Source: Clostridium pascui
GTDB taxonomy: Bacteria > Bacillota > Clostridia > Clostridiales > Clostridiaceae
Direction of reading: 5' to 3'
NCBI RefSeq assembly: GCF_016908015.1
Contig: NZ_JAFBDB010000001.1
Location: forward strand, 806,001 to 870,000
Length of the DNA stretch: 64,000 bases
Translations under genes and position numbers: made by a program
Shown: positions 35,378 to 45,000 of the stretch, one piece after another
Numbering within the stretch: position 1 is the first letter of the stretch
How the letters are laid out: each line of letters starts with the position of its first letter
The notes under the pieces: model-generated
Seen by the model: only the letters and a program-made list of their open reading frames with translations
Database searches by the model: none
What the model was told of the DNA's origin: nothing

Positions 35378-36457
35378 TTACCTCCCATTCCCTTTAACTA
35401 TCTTAACTATTTCGGACGCCACCTTATCTAATCTTAAAACCATATCCACCATACCTGTTTCATATGCTGCCTTTGGCATACCATATATTACACTAGTAGA
35501 CTGATCTTCTGATATAGTTATGCCTCCGCTTTTTTTAACTTCTACAGTACCTTCTGCTCCATCCCTTCCCATACCAGTAAGAACTACACTCATTAATCTT
35601 TCTTTGTATACTGCTGCTGCAGATTTGAAAAGTTTATCCACTGCCGGCCTAACTCCCCAAACTGTAGGTTCTTTATTTAAGTGTATTTTCTTATCTTTTC
35701 CTACTTCCATATGGAAACCACCTGGAGCTATATATACAACGTTATTTGAAACTGATTGGCCATCATAGGCTTCAACTACTGTAATTTTACTTTTACTATT
35801 TAATCTTTCTGCAAATGCCTTTGTGAAGGTAGCGGGCATATGCTGTACAACAAATACAGGAATTCCTAAACCCTCAGGCAGATTTGCTATAACTTCATGA
35901 AGTGCCTTTGGCCCACCTGTGGATGCTCCAATAACTAACGCTGATATTTTATTGGCAAACTTTTTTTTAGGTATAGACTTATTTTCGTCGTTTAATTCCT
36001 TTGATATATCTTTTGATATAGCTCTTATTTCTTCAAGAGTACATCCATTTTGACATCTCTCATAAGCTAAATTTAATTTGCTTATTAGTTCATTTCTCAC
36101 TTTGTCTATATCTAATGAAATAGCCCCTGAAGGTTTCGCTATAAAATCAAAAGCCCCATTTTCCAAACATTCCATAGTAAGCTCTGAGGATTTTTTAGAA
36201 ACACTGCTTAAAACTATTACAGGAATACTTATATTTCGCGTTCTTAATTCTTTTAACGCCTCAATACCATTCATTACTGGCATTTCCACATCTAATGTTA
36301 CTACATTTGGTTTTACATCTTCAAGCTTTTTTAAAAAATCTTGCCCATTTCTTGCAATTGCCACAACTTCCATATTATTTTCTGAGTTTATCATATCGGA
36401 TATTATTTTTCTCATCAGTGCAGAATCGTCTACTACCAATACTTTAAACTTTTTCAA
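35378..36457 (-). CDS. cheB: Chemoreceptor methylesterase/glutaminase CheB
   Basis: This 359-residue protein has an N-terminal receiver domain (D56 in TLDVEMPVMNG, K108 in IAKPS) and a C-terminal methylesterase domain with the catalytic triad S179 (GASTGGP), H206 (VQHMP) and D299 (GMGRDG). Phosphorylation by CheA activates demethylation of receptors. It starts at TTG after GGAGCTGAT. Confidence 0.95.
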   Translation of the reverse strand: MKKFKVLVVDDSALMRKIISDMINSENNMEVVAIARNGQDFLKKLEDVKPNVVTLDVEMPVMNGIEALKELRTRNISIPVIVLSSVSKKSSELTMECLENGAFDFIAKPSGAISLDIDKVRNELISKLNLAYERCQNGCTLEEIRAISKDISKELNDENKSIPKKKFANKISALVIGASTGGPKALHEVIANLPEGLGIPVFVVQHMPATFTKAFAERLNSKSKITVVEAYDGQSVSNNVVYIAPGGFHMEVGKDKKIHLNKEPTVWGVRPAVDKLFKSAAAVYKERLMSVVLTGMGRDGAEGTVEVKKSGGITISEDQSTSVIYGMPKAAYETGMVDMVLRLDKVASEIVKIVKGNGR

Positions 36458-36472
36458 GGCATATCAGCTCCA

Positions 36473-36961
36473 TTAAATTTCTTTTATTCCCATACCAACT
36501 GTTTTAATTTGTACTATACCATTTTTCAAATCAAGTATCATAGTTCTTCCCTTATTTCCTCCAATGTCTTCTGCCATTACAGGGATAGATAATTCCTTTA
36601 AAATCTTTTTTACAGCAGTTCCATTACGAGAACCTATATCCATGTTCATACTTTTATCAGAAAAGCTAAACATCGAAGCTCCTCCAGCTATTTTAGCTTT
36701 TAAATTTCTCTTAACCGCTCCCATCTTTTGCATTTTTTCTATTAAAAGAGGTATTCCCAAGTCTGCAAATTTAAGGGGATTTGATATATTATTAAATTGA
36801 GTACTATCTGGAAGCATTATGTGCAGAAGCCCCCCTACATTATTTACTTTATCATACATGGCTATACCTATGCATGAACCAAGTCCTACTGTTATTATCC
36901 TATGAGGGGACAAGGCCGCATCCATATCTGCAATTCCAACCTTATATTCTATCACTTCCAT
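36473..36961 (-). CDS. cheD: Chemoreceptor glutamine deamidase CheD
   Basis: CheD (162 residues from the ATG at 36961) deamidates receptor glutamines and stimulates CheC. The catalytic cysteine and histidine are in VGLGSCIGI and GLLHIMLPDS; the invariant threonine/serine region AKIAGGASMF follows. Three earlier codons from a GTG are possible, but AAAGG is better spaced to the ATG. The next gene upstream, a second cheW, is 123 bases away. Confidence 0.94.
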   Translation of the reverse strand: MEVIEYKVGIADMDAALSPHRIITVGLGSCIGIAMYDKVNNVGGLLHIMLPDSTQFNNISNPLKFADLGIPLLIEKMQKMGAVKRNLKAKIAGGASMFSFSDKSMNMDIGSRNGTAVKKILKELSIPVMAEDIGGNKGRTMILDLKNGIVQIKTVGMGIKEI

Positions 36962-37034
36962 AGCATGCACCTTTCATAAAAACTTGTTAAATATTTATAA
37001 TAAAATTAATAATTTATATAAATTATATATTGAA

Positions 37035-37096
37035 ACATCTGAAATGAGTCTAACTGTGTGATTTATAATGAAATTAAAATTTTCTATAAATCATGC
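37035..37096. repeat. Dispersed intergenic repeat, family 1, copy A
   Basis: About 60 bases shared with 57888-57945: an ACATCT-type left part, then TGTGATTTATAATGAAATT and TTTCTATAAATCA with GATTTATA/TATAAATC as inverted ends. It overlaps the end of the upstream cheW and provides its TAG stop. Confidence 0.65.
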
Positions 37097-37548
37097 AAAT
37101 CATGCATCTGACGTCTTTCGTCTTCTGTAAGTATTGTTGCTAAATTTAAAAATATTATTATTTTTTTATCTATCTTTATAAGACCTTTAATATATCTTTT
37201 TGAGATTCCTCCCACTATTTGGGGAGCATCTTCTATATTTTCCTTCTTTACATCTTTCACTTCTAAAACCAGGTCAACTATTATACCTGTTTTATAATCA
37301 TTTTGTTTTGCAACTATTATTTTAGTATCTGCTGATTTTTCTTTACTCTCTATTGAAAACTTTTTATTTAAGGATATTACAGGTAAGATATTTCCTTCAT
37401 AATTCATTACTCCTTCTAAAAACTCAGGTGAGTCTGGAAGCTTTGTGGGCTCCTCATATCCTAAAATCCTTTCAATTTCCATTATATCTGTGGCATAATA
37501 GTTACTGCCTACACTAAATATAAGAACTTTTAATTCCTCATTATTCAC
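37084..37548 (-). CDS. cheW: Second CheW-like coupling protein
   Basis: This 154-residue CheW-domain protein starts at GTG after AGGAGGGATATA. It contains KVLIFSVGSNYYATDIMEIERIL, LPDSPEFLEGVMNYEGNILPVISL and the final KIIIFLNLATIL. It couples receptors to CheA or diverts them to another pathway. The last residues (MHDLHDL) fall in a dispersed repeat, suggesting the original C-terminus was altered by its insertion. Confidence 0.9.
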   Translation of the reverse strand: MNNEELKVLIFSVGSNYYATDIMEIERILGYEEPTKLPDSPEFLEGVMNYEGNILPVISLNKKFSIESKEKSADTKIIVAKQNDYKTGIIVDLVLEVKDVKKENIEDAPQIVGGISKRYIKGLIKIDKKIIIFLNLATILTEDERRQMHDLHDL

Positions 37549-37558
37549 TATATCCCTC

Positions 37559-39367
37559 CTATAACATCAGTTTATCAAGAATTAATTCTCCCCTGTCGTC
37601 TAAATAAGCATGAACATCTTTACTTGGTGTATTTAATACGACTTCCCTATTTCCTATTACATATACTGTGTTAGTATATGCTATATCGCACCATATACTT
37701 CCTCCACGTTCCACCATAAGTGTAGTTTTAACCCCACCTTCACTTCCTACGACCTTACATTTTATTTCATTTTGAGCTTTTAATGTTCCTCCTCTTGAAA
37801 CGGCCTTTTGTCCTATAAAATGTATGCTTCCATTGGCAATTATCTCTGAAACATACTGACCTTTTCCGGTAATGATTACATCTCCTGTACTCTTTATACG
37901 GGAATCTTGTGAATAAGCTAGTTTAATATTTACTGGAAGTATAAGCGCTCCATCCAATTCCCTTGTTATGCTGTCTATACATTTTGTGATTAAATCTAAC
38001 TCTGAATAATGTTTCACATTTACAGGGGCTAATCCCATTAATTTATGTTTTATAAGTGGAATAAGCTCTTCTTGTCCTTTTGCATCTCCTACTAGTTTAA
38101 TATGACCAATAATATTAAGACAAACTCTATTTAAATTTTTAAACTTGGTTTCGATAAGTGCTTTTAATATTTCACCATCTTTTCTATCACTACCCAAAAT
38201 ATTAAATTTCTTTATTTCCCCTATGTTATTTATAATATCACTCAGCATAGATTTAAGTGCATTTAAAGCTTTTACATATTGAAGCTTGTCTACATTTATT
38301 CCACCTGCAAGAATTGTACTAGATACTGCATTTCCACGAATATCTATATTTCCTTTAGCGATAATAGATGCCCTATAGACGTCCTTATGAACAGTTACAC
38401 AATTCCCTGCTTCAACCTTCATACCTTCTTTCACACTACCAAGTATATCTATATCCCCTATAAATTTAACATCTCCAGTTTGTAAATCTACGTCTGACTT
38501 GATTTGGTGTATAGAATATACATATATAGTATTGCCTTTTACACAAGGTTTCCCTTCTATAGCAGCTATAATTATATTATCATCTTTAATAGTGCAACCA
38601 TCACCTAATTTAATCTTTATCTTTTTTCCTGCCTTATGCTTTCTAACCTTGCCCATCACATCTTTTCCATCATGCCCTGGCTTTCCAAGATGTTTTATGG
38701 CTATTACAGCTCCCTTTTCTATTGACTTTATATTACCTATACTTTTAAAATCAACATTTCCATTCTTATCTTCTTGAAAGTTCACATGATCATCACTTAC
38801 AGAAAACTTATATTCCATATAATCGTCTTCTTCATCTACAGGGTAAATACCCTTTGCTATTAAAACTTTCTCGCAACCTTCTTCTACATATTTTGCTATA
38901 TTTTCCTCTATTATATCACAAATAATACCTTTTTTGACCAACTCTTCTTTAATTTCTTTTACTGTATATTTTATAGGCATAATTTGATCTTTTACAACTT
39001 TTTGTAAGATAACACTGTTTCCCTCTTCTGCATCTTTTAACTTATAAATAAGCTTTGGCTCATAAGCTATGCTTATATAAGCATTCATCCTGTCATCTGA
39101 TATAGCTATATTTAAATATCTCTCAGGAAATTTCTCATCTTCTAATTCTATTTCTATTACACTATTTTCGTAAACTTCAACTCTACCATGTACCAGTTCA
39201 CTATTTATTTTTACTTTAATAGAATCATCTATTATGAGACATGCTGCTTTATTATTTTCATTGGGGTTTTTAATCGTTATTTTCCCATCCTTAATCATTA
39301 CACTACCGCTTATATTCATAGCTGTAGATGTATTTGTTTTTGTGGCTATATTTGTTATTGTTTCCAT
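37559..39367 (-). CDS. FapA/DUF342 flagellar assembly protein A
   Basis: This 602-residue protein of the DUF342 (FapA) family is common at the head of clostridial chemotaxis operons. The N-terminal 170 residues form an acidic alpha/beta region. The family domain follows, with repeated Gly/Val beta-helix turns (DVDLQTGDVKFIGDIDILGSVKEGMKVEAGNCVTVHKDVY, ASIIAKGNIDIRGN) and the C-terminal part EIIANGSIHFIGQKAVSRGGTLKAQNEIKC. Its precise role is unknown; the family is associated with polar cell-surface and flagellar assembly. It is the first gene after the sigma-D promoter at 39454-39480. Confidence 0.88.
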   Translation of the reverse strand: METITNIATKTNTSTAMNISGSVMIKDGKITIKNPNENNKAACLIIDDSIKVKINSELVHGRVEVYENSVIEIELEDEKFPERYLNIAISDDRMNAYISIAYEPKLIYKLKDAEEGNSVILQKVVKDQIMPIKYTVKEIKEELVKKGIICDIIEENIAKYVEEGCEKVLIAKGIYPVDEEDDYMEYKFSVSDDHVNFQEDKNGNVDFKSIGNIKSIEKGAVIAIKHLGKPGHDGKDVMGKVRKHKAGKKIKIKLGDGCTIKDDNIIIAAIEGKPCVKGNTIYVYSIHQIKSDVDLQTGDVKFIGDIDILGSVKEGMKVEAGNCVTVHKDVYRASIIAKGNIDIRGNAVSSTILAGGINVDKLQYVKALNALKSMLSDIINNIGEIKKFNILGSDRKDGEILKALIETKFKNLNRVCLNIIGHIKLVGDAKGQEELIPLIKHKLMGLAPVNVKHYSELDLITKCIDSITRELDGALILPVNIKLAYSQDSRIKSTGDVIITGKGQYVSEIIANGSIHFIGQKAVSRGGTLKAQNEIKCKVVGSEGGVKTTLMVERGGSIWCDIAYTNTVYVIGNREVVLNTPSKDVHAYLDDRGELILDKLML

Positions 39368-39453
39368 ACAAAATTCCCCCTATTTAAATAATTATCCACA
39401 TGTATTCAAAATAACTTATAGCACAATACACTATGCTTAAGGCTTTTCTATAG

Positions 39454-39480
39454 TTATCGTTGCCATTCCCTCAATCTTTA
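39454..39480 (-). promoter_or_regulatory. Sigma-D promoter of the fapA-che-fliMY operon
   Basis: Minus strand: perfect TAAA (39480-39477), 15 bases, AACGATAA (39461-39454). The -35 element overlaps the stop codon of the aminotransferase gene upstream. This would place eleven chemotaxis and switch genes under the late flagellar sigma factor. Confidence 0.75.
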
Positions 39481-40293
39481 TTTATTTTTATCAATATATC
39501 TTAAAATCTTGTTATTATAACATTCCATAACGTATTTTATAATTTCATTTTCCGATGAATTAAGTTTAACATTCCCTACTTCACTTATGGGAAGAACATC
39601 AAATGGAGTACTAGACAAAAATGCACCCTTTACTGCATTTAAATCTTCTGCATTTATACTTTTCTCTATAACACTTATAGAATTTTCACTACATATATCC
39701 AATATTGTACTTCTTGTTATTCCTGGGAGCACCCCTGATATTGGTGTTGTATATAAGTTTTTATCCCTTACAAAGAATACATTTGATTTGCTTCCTTCAG
39801 TTATATAGCCCTCTTTATCCACTAATATAGCTTCATATATATTTTTTTCTTTTATGAATTTATCTACTTCTTCTCTAAAAGACAAGTTCAATACCTTTGC
39901 ATTTGGATTCACTCTTTCCTTATAGAATAAATCAGTTTTTACGCCTTCTTTATATTGATATTCCTTTGGAAAATTAGTCTGCTCTAAGTAAGCTACAAAT
40001 AATTTTTTATCAAAATTCAATATAAATTTTATACTTCCCTCTTTTATGTTATTGACTTCTATAAGAGTCCTAAGTCTTTTACTTATAATTTCATCACTTA
40101 AAAATATTTCAAATCCTGTAAGCCTTCCTGAATTATGAAGTCTTTGCAAATGCTTTTCTAAAAAAAGAGGAGTACTTTCTTGAACTTTTATTACTTCATA
40201 AAGACTTTTGCCATATTTAACATATTCATCTTTAAACTCTATTGCGGTAACCTTTTCATCATCTTTTAAAAAAAACTTACCCAATACATACAT
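39478..40293 (-). CDS. Class IV PLP aminotransferase (aminodeoxychorismate lyase / branched-chain or D-amino acid type)
   Basis: This 271-residue fold-type IV PLP enzyme begins MYVLGKFFLKDDEKVTAI and has the Schiff-base lysine in NAKVLNLSF and the cofactor segment ILVDKEGYITEGSKSNVFFV, followed by PISGVLPGITRSTIL. Family members include PabC, which makes p-aminobenzoate for folate, and branched-chain and D-amino acid transaminases; sequence alone does not decide. The ATG at 40293 has GGAGGTGAAAG; a longer frame from 40332 would overlap the HAD gene. Confidence 0.82.
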   Translation of the reverse strand: MYVLGKFFLKDDEKVTAIEFKDEYVKYGKSLYEVIKVQESTPLFLEKHLQRLHNSGRLTGFEIFLSDEIISKRLRTLIEVNNIKEGSIKFILNFDKKLFVAYLEQTNFPKEYQYKEGVKTDLFYKERVNPNAKVLNLSFREEVDKFIKEKNIYEAILVDKEGYITEGSKSNVFFVRDKNLYTTPISGVLPGITRSTILDICSENSISVIEKSINAEDLNAVKGAFLSSTPFDVLPISEVGNVKLNSSENEIIKYVMECYNNKILRYIDKNK

Positions 40294-40300
40294 AAATCTT

Positions 40301-40990
40301 TCACCTCCAAGTGAGTCTTTCAATACTTTCATGATTTTTTCTATAGTTAATTAAATATGGATTTCCAACCAATTTAAACAACGGAAGGTCTGACAATGAA
40401 TCTGAATACATATAGGAATTTTTAAAGTCCACATTCAAATTTTCTTCCTTTAATACTTGCATTAATCTAATTACTTTTTCTTCACCTTTGCAGTTTTTAC
40501 CTTCAATTTTTCTTCCATAAATACCATTTTTACAAGTAAATCGAGTTCCTATTATCTTATCTACTATGTCTATATTATATAACTCATTTAAGTAAAATTC
40601 TGCTGATGCAGAAATTAAGTATATTTTATATCCCTTTTCTTTTAATTTTCTCATTGTATTTATAGCATCTATATAAAGTATCTTACTTAATTTTTCTTCA
40701 TAAAAATTTTTTACTAAAACTTTCATTTCTTCTTGTTTTACGCCATCAATAAATTTTATGAAATTTTCCTTTGCAGCATGTGCATCATATATCTTAAAGG
40801 CATAGAATATACCTGTTATTAATACTTTAGGGAGAAATTTTATAAGTTTTGGATCTTTACTCAACATAAATTTATAAAACTCTATCAAGGTTTCTTTTTT
40901 AGTTAAAGTATAATCCACATCAAATATTGCAAGACGAACCTTTTCGTCATTATTAATGTCTATTGCTTCTTTATTACTATTGTTATCCAA
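40301..40990 (-). CDS. HAD-IB family phosphatase (SerB-like)
   Basis: This 229-residue haloacid dehalogenase-type hydrolase starts at TTG after AAAGGAGG. Motif I is FDVDYTLT (nucleophile and acid Asp), motif II LISAS, and motif IV YSDSLSDLPLF. Subfamily IB includes phosphoserine phosphatase and several lipid or sugar phosphatases. A phosphoserine-like substrate is possible but not provable here. It lies 7 bases before the aminotransferase gene, so the two are co-transcribed. Confidence 0.82.
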   Translation of the reverse strand: MDNNSNKEAIDINNDEKVRLAIFDVDYTLTKKETLIEFYKFMLSKDPKLIKFLPKVLITGIFYAFKIYDAHAAKENFIKFIDGVKQEEMKVLVKNFYEEKLSKILYIDAINTMRKLKEKGYKIYLISASAEFYLNELYNIDIVDKIIGTRFTCKNGIYGRKIEGKNCKGEEKVIRLMQVLKEENLNVDFKNSYMYSDSLSDLPLFKLVGNPYLINYRKNHESIERLTWR

Positions 40991-41032
40991 AGCAAAGCAT
41001 CCTCCTTTTAGTTATAAATATTAAAGGTTAAC

Positions 41033-41060
41033 AAAAAGAACCGTATCAACGGTTCTTTTT
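41033..41060. terminator. Bidirectional terminator
   Basis: A perfect 12-bp stem AAAAAGAACCGT/ACGGTTCTTTTT with the loop ATCA lies 7 bases beyond the DUF1292 stop. Confidence 0.88.
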
Positions 41061-41067
41061 AAGCAAA

Positions 41068-41409
41068 TTATTTTTCTTGTTCATCACAAAGTGATTGATA
41101 ATAAGCTGATACTTCATCAAATTCTTCATCTTCTGGTATAACTAGTTCTCCCTCTTCTCCTTCTCCTACGATCTTGAAAAGATATACTGAACCATCTTCT
41201 GGATTTTGCACTAATGCATATTCATTATCTTTATACTCAAATCCATCTACAACTTCACACGCAACAGTGTTGCCGTTTTCATCTTCTAGATCTACCATTA
41301 ACGCTTCATGTCCGTGATCATCACCACATCCACATCCGCATCCTTCATGTTCATTTTCATGGTCGCTTCCGCATCCACATCCGCATCCAACTTCTTTTTC
41401 TTTATCCAT
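41068..41409 (-). CDS. DUF1292 protein with Cys/His-rich N-terminus
   Basis: This 113-residue protein joins an N-terminal region with two near-repeats (GCGCGCGSDHENEHE and GCGCGCGDDHGHEA, residues about 7-36) to a DUF1292 domain (MVDLEDENGNTVACEVVDGFEYKDNEYALVQ). The Cys-Gly-Asp-His clusters look metal-binding, though no function is established. The ATG at 41409 is preceded only by AGAGAG. A stronger site AAAGGAGG lies about 40 bases further upstream and overlaps a possible GTG start of a longer form, so the start is uncertain. A terminator follows. Confidence 0.78.
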   Translation of the reverse strand: MDKEKEVGCGCGCGSDHENEHEGCGCGCGDDHGHEALMVDLEDENGNTVACEVVDGFEYKDNEYALVQNPEDGSVYLFKIVGEGEEGELVIPEDEEFDEVSAYYQSLCDEQEK

Positions 41410-41601
41410 ATTTACTCTCTGGCCATATAAATATAACCAGATTGTCACCTCCTTTTTAGTTATGGTATAATTTTAACCTTTATTTAGTAATTTTAAAAGA
41501 GTTTTTTTAAATTTTCTTTAAAAAATTAGCTAAAAATAATGATTTTCTTAAAAATAATAATATTTTTTATCATATTATCATAATAATTAATACAAATTAA
41601 T

Positions 41602-41628
41602 AGACAGAGGAGTTTATCCCCTGTCTTT
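41602..41628 (-). terminator. Possible terminator after the small ORF
   Basis: AGACAG/CTGTCT plus GG/CC form an imperfect stem about 10 bases beyond the small ORF. The T-tract is better on the plus strand than on the minus strand, so the assignment is weak. Confidence 0.35.
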
Positions 41629-41637
41629 TGTAACTTC

Positions 41638-41775
41638 CTAGAATATTTTTTTGATGTTATTCACTAGTTTTTTTACTCCCTTTTCCATGCCATTCATCAT
41701 GCCATCCATAGGGTTACCTTTTTTCATCTTCGTGTTTTTCATCTTCATCATATTCTTAAAGCCCAAGCTAACCAT
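41638..41775 (-). CDS. Small Met/Lys-rich protein
   Basis: A 45-codon frame from ATG at 41775 (or 42 codons from TTG at 41766, which is better spaced from AAAGGAG) encodes a very basic peptide with many methionines (NMMKMKNTKMKKGNPMDGMMNG, then a lysine-rich end VKKLVNNIKKIF). It is too short for routine gene calling and I do not recognise the family. The good ribosome site and the strongly biased composition favour a real gene. It is located between the DUF1292 gene and PFOR. Confidence 0.5.
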   Translation of the reverse strand: MVSLGFKNMMKMKNTKMKKGNPMDGMMNGMEKGVKKLVNNIKKIF

Positions 41776-41966
41776 CTCCTTTTTGCTTTCTATGAGTTAT
41801 CACAGAAAGTTATTGAGATTAATCTTTGAAAGAAGTTACAATTATAGTATTTACTTTTTTTCTTAATGATATTCTATATCTTAATAATATTTTTTTGTTA
41901 ATTTATGTACTTTTTTAGCTCCTAAAATACAACCCATTTACTAAAATCCAAAACTATAATATAACC

Positions 41967-42002
41967 AAAAAAGGAAGACCGATTACTCGATCTTCCCTTT
42001 TT
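41967..42002. terminator. PFOR terminator
   Basis: GGAAGA..CGA paired with TCG..TCTTCC, flanked by A-run and T-run, ends 14 bases after the PFOR stop. Confidence 0.85.
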
Positions 42003-42015
42003 ATAAACTTTAAGA

Positions 42016-45000
42016 TTAGAATTCGTAGCTAGCTAATCTCTTGTAGCTATCGTATCTATCCTTAGCATCTTCTTCAGTCTTAGCATATAATTTATCTGCT
42101 ACTTCTGGGAATGCTTTCTTTAATGAAGCGTATCTTACTTCGCCCATTAAGAAATCTTGGAACTTAGCCCAATCTGGTTCTTTGGAGTCAAGTACAAATG
42201 GATTCTTACCCTGTTCTTTAAGTTCTGGGTTGAATCTGTACATCTGCCAGTAACCACATTCAACAGCTCTCTTCTGTTCAGTTTGGCTAGCACCCATACC
42301 AATTTTTAATCCTTGGTTGATACATGGAGCGTAAGCTATTATTAAGGATGGTCCGTTGTAAGCTTCTGCTTCTTTTATAGCTTTTAATGTCTGATTCTTA
42401 TCAGAACCCATAGCTATTTGTGCAACGTATACGTATCCGTAGCTCATTGCCATCATTCCAAGATCTTTCTTTCTTGTCTTCTTACCTGAAGCTGCAAACT
42501 TAGCTATAGCTGCAGTTGGAGTAGATTTTGAAGACTGTCCACCAGTGTTTGAGTAAACTTCTGTATCAAATACAAATACATTTACATCTTCTCCGCTAGC
42601 AAGTACGTGATCTAATCCACCGTATCCGATGTCATAAGCCCATCCGTCTCCACCAAATATCCACTGAGACTGTTTTACTAAGAAGTCTTTATTTTCATAC
42701 ATATCTTTTACATCTTCATTTGAATCTTTAGCTGCTTCAAGTAATGGTAATAACTTGTTAGTAGCTTCTCTTGAAGCTTCTCCGTTATCTCTTGTATCTA
42801 CCCATGCCTGTAAAGCTGCTGTTAATTCTTCATTTACGTTTGCATTTATAGCTGCCTTAGCTTTTTCAGTAAGTCTTTCTCTTAACTGAGTAACTCCAAG
42901 AGCCATACCTAATCCAAACTCAGCGTTATCTTCGAATAGTGAGTTAGCCCATGCTGGACCTTGTCCTTTTTCGTTAACTGTGTATGGAGTTGCAGGTGCA
43001 GATCCTGCCCAAATTGATGAACATCCTGTTGCGTTAGCAATCATCATTCTGTCACCAAATAATTGAGTTATAAGTTTAGCGTAAGAAGCTTCTCCACAAC
43101 CAGCACATGCTCCGTTGAACTCAAGTAATGGCTGCTCAAACTGACTTCCCTTAACGCTCATTTTTTCCATTGGATTTTCTTTCTTGGATACTGTTAATGC
43201 ATATTCCCAGTTTCCTTGTTCTGCTAACTGAGTTCCAGCTGGCTTCATAACAAGAGCTTTTGCTGGTGCTGGACATACGTCAGCACAGTTTCCACATCCT
43301 GTACAATCAAGTGGAGTTATACCCATTGCGTAGTTTAATCCCTTGAATGTAGCGCCACCTTTAGCTGCAACCATCTTGAATGATTCAGGAGCGTTTTTAG
43401 CTTCTTCTTCATTTAATAAGAATGGTCTGATTACAGAGTGAGGACAAACGTATGAACACTGGTTACATTGTATACATTTATCTGTTTGCCATTCTGGTAC
43501 GTTAACTGCTATACCTCTTTTTTCGTATGCAGCTGTTCCGTTAGGGAAAGTACCATCTTCATATCCATTGAATGCTGATACAGGAAGTTTGTCTCCTTCT
43601 TGTCTATTCATAACATCAACGATATTCTTTATGAAATCTGGTTTTGCTTTTTCTTCTTCTACAAATCCTTCAGTTGTAGTCTTCCATGATTCTGGAACTG
43701 CAACTTCGTGAATAGCTTCAACACCTTGGTCAATAGCAGCATTGTTCATGTTAACAATTTTTTCACCCTTCTTACCGTAAGAGCTTATAACTGCATCTTT
43801 AAGATATTTAACTGCATCTTCAACTGGAATTATATCAGCTAGTTTGAAGAAAGCGGATTGCATGATCATGTTAATTCTTGAACCCAATCCAATTTCCTGA
43901 CCTATCTTAACAGCATTGATTGTGTAGAATTTAATGTTGTTGTTAGCTAAGAAATTCTTCATTTCAGCTGGTAACTGAGCATTTAATTCTTCATCTGACC
44001 ATATGCAGTTTAATAAGAATGTTCCGTTCTTCTTTAATCCGTCAAGAACGTTATATTTATGAACGTATGCTTGGTTGTGACAAGCAACGAAATCTGCTTT
44101 ATTGATTAAGTAAGGGCTCTTTATTGCCTTCTTACCAAATCTTAAGTGAGATACAGTGATACCACCGGATTTCTTAGAGTCATATGCAAAGTATCCTTGT
44201 GCATACATATCTGTGTGGTCTCCTATGATCTTTATAGCACTCTTGTTTGCTCCAACAGTACCGTCTGATCCAAGACCCCAGAACTTACAAGCTGTAGTTC
44301 CTACTGGTGTAGTATCAACGTCTGGTCCCATATCTAATGATGTGTTAGTAACGTCATCAACTATACCTACTGTGAATAAATCCTTAGGTGCATCTAATTT
44401 TAAGTTTTCGAATACAGAAATCATATGTCCTGGTAAAGTATCTTTTGATCCAAGACCATATCTTCCACCAACGATAACTGGTTTTAATGTTTCATTTGCA
44501 TAGAATGCAGCTTTAATATCTAAGTATAAAGGTTCTCCAATTGATCCTGGTTCCTTAGTTCTATCAAGAACAGCTATCTTCTTAACTGTCTTTGGCATAA
44601 CAGCCATTAAGTGTTCTACTGAGAATGGTCTGTAAAGATGAACTTTGATAAGACCTACTTTTTCTCCTTGAGCCATTAAGTAGTCGATAGTTTCTTCTAT
44701 ACAGTCACATACAGAACCCATAGCAACTATTACTCTTTCAGCATCTTCTGCTCCGTAGTAGTTGAATAGTTTGTAATCTCTTCCTGTCAATTTGTTGATT
44801 TCGTTCATGTATCCTTCAACAACTTCAGGAATTCTGTTGTAGAATTTGTTTGAAGCTTCTTTTCCTTGGAAGTATACATCTGGATTCTGAGCTGTTCCTC
44901 TAGTTACAGGATGATTTGGGTTTAGAGCTTTTGCTCTGAAAGCTTTAACAGCATCCATGTCAACTAAATTAGCTAACTCATCATATTCTAATACTTCTAT

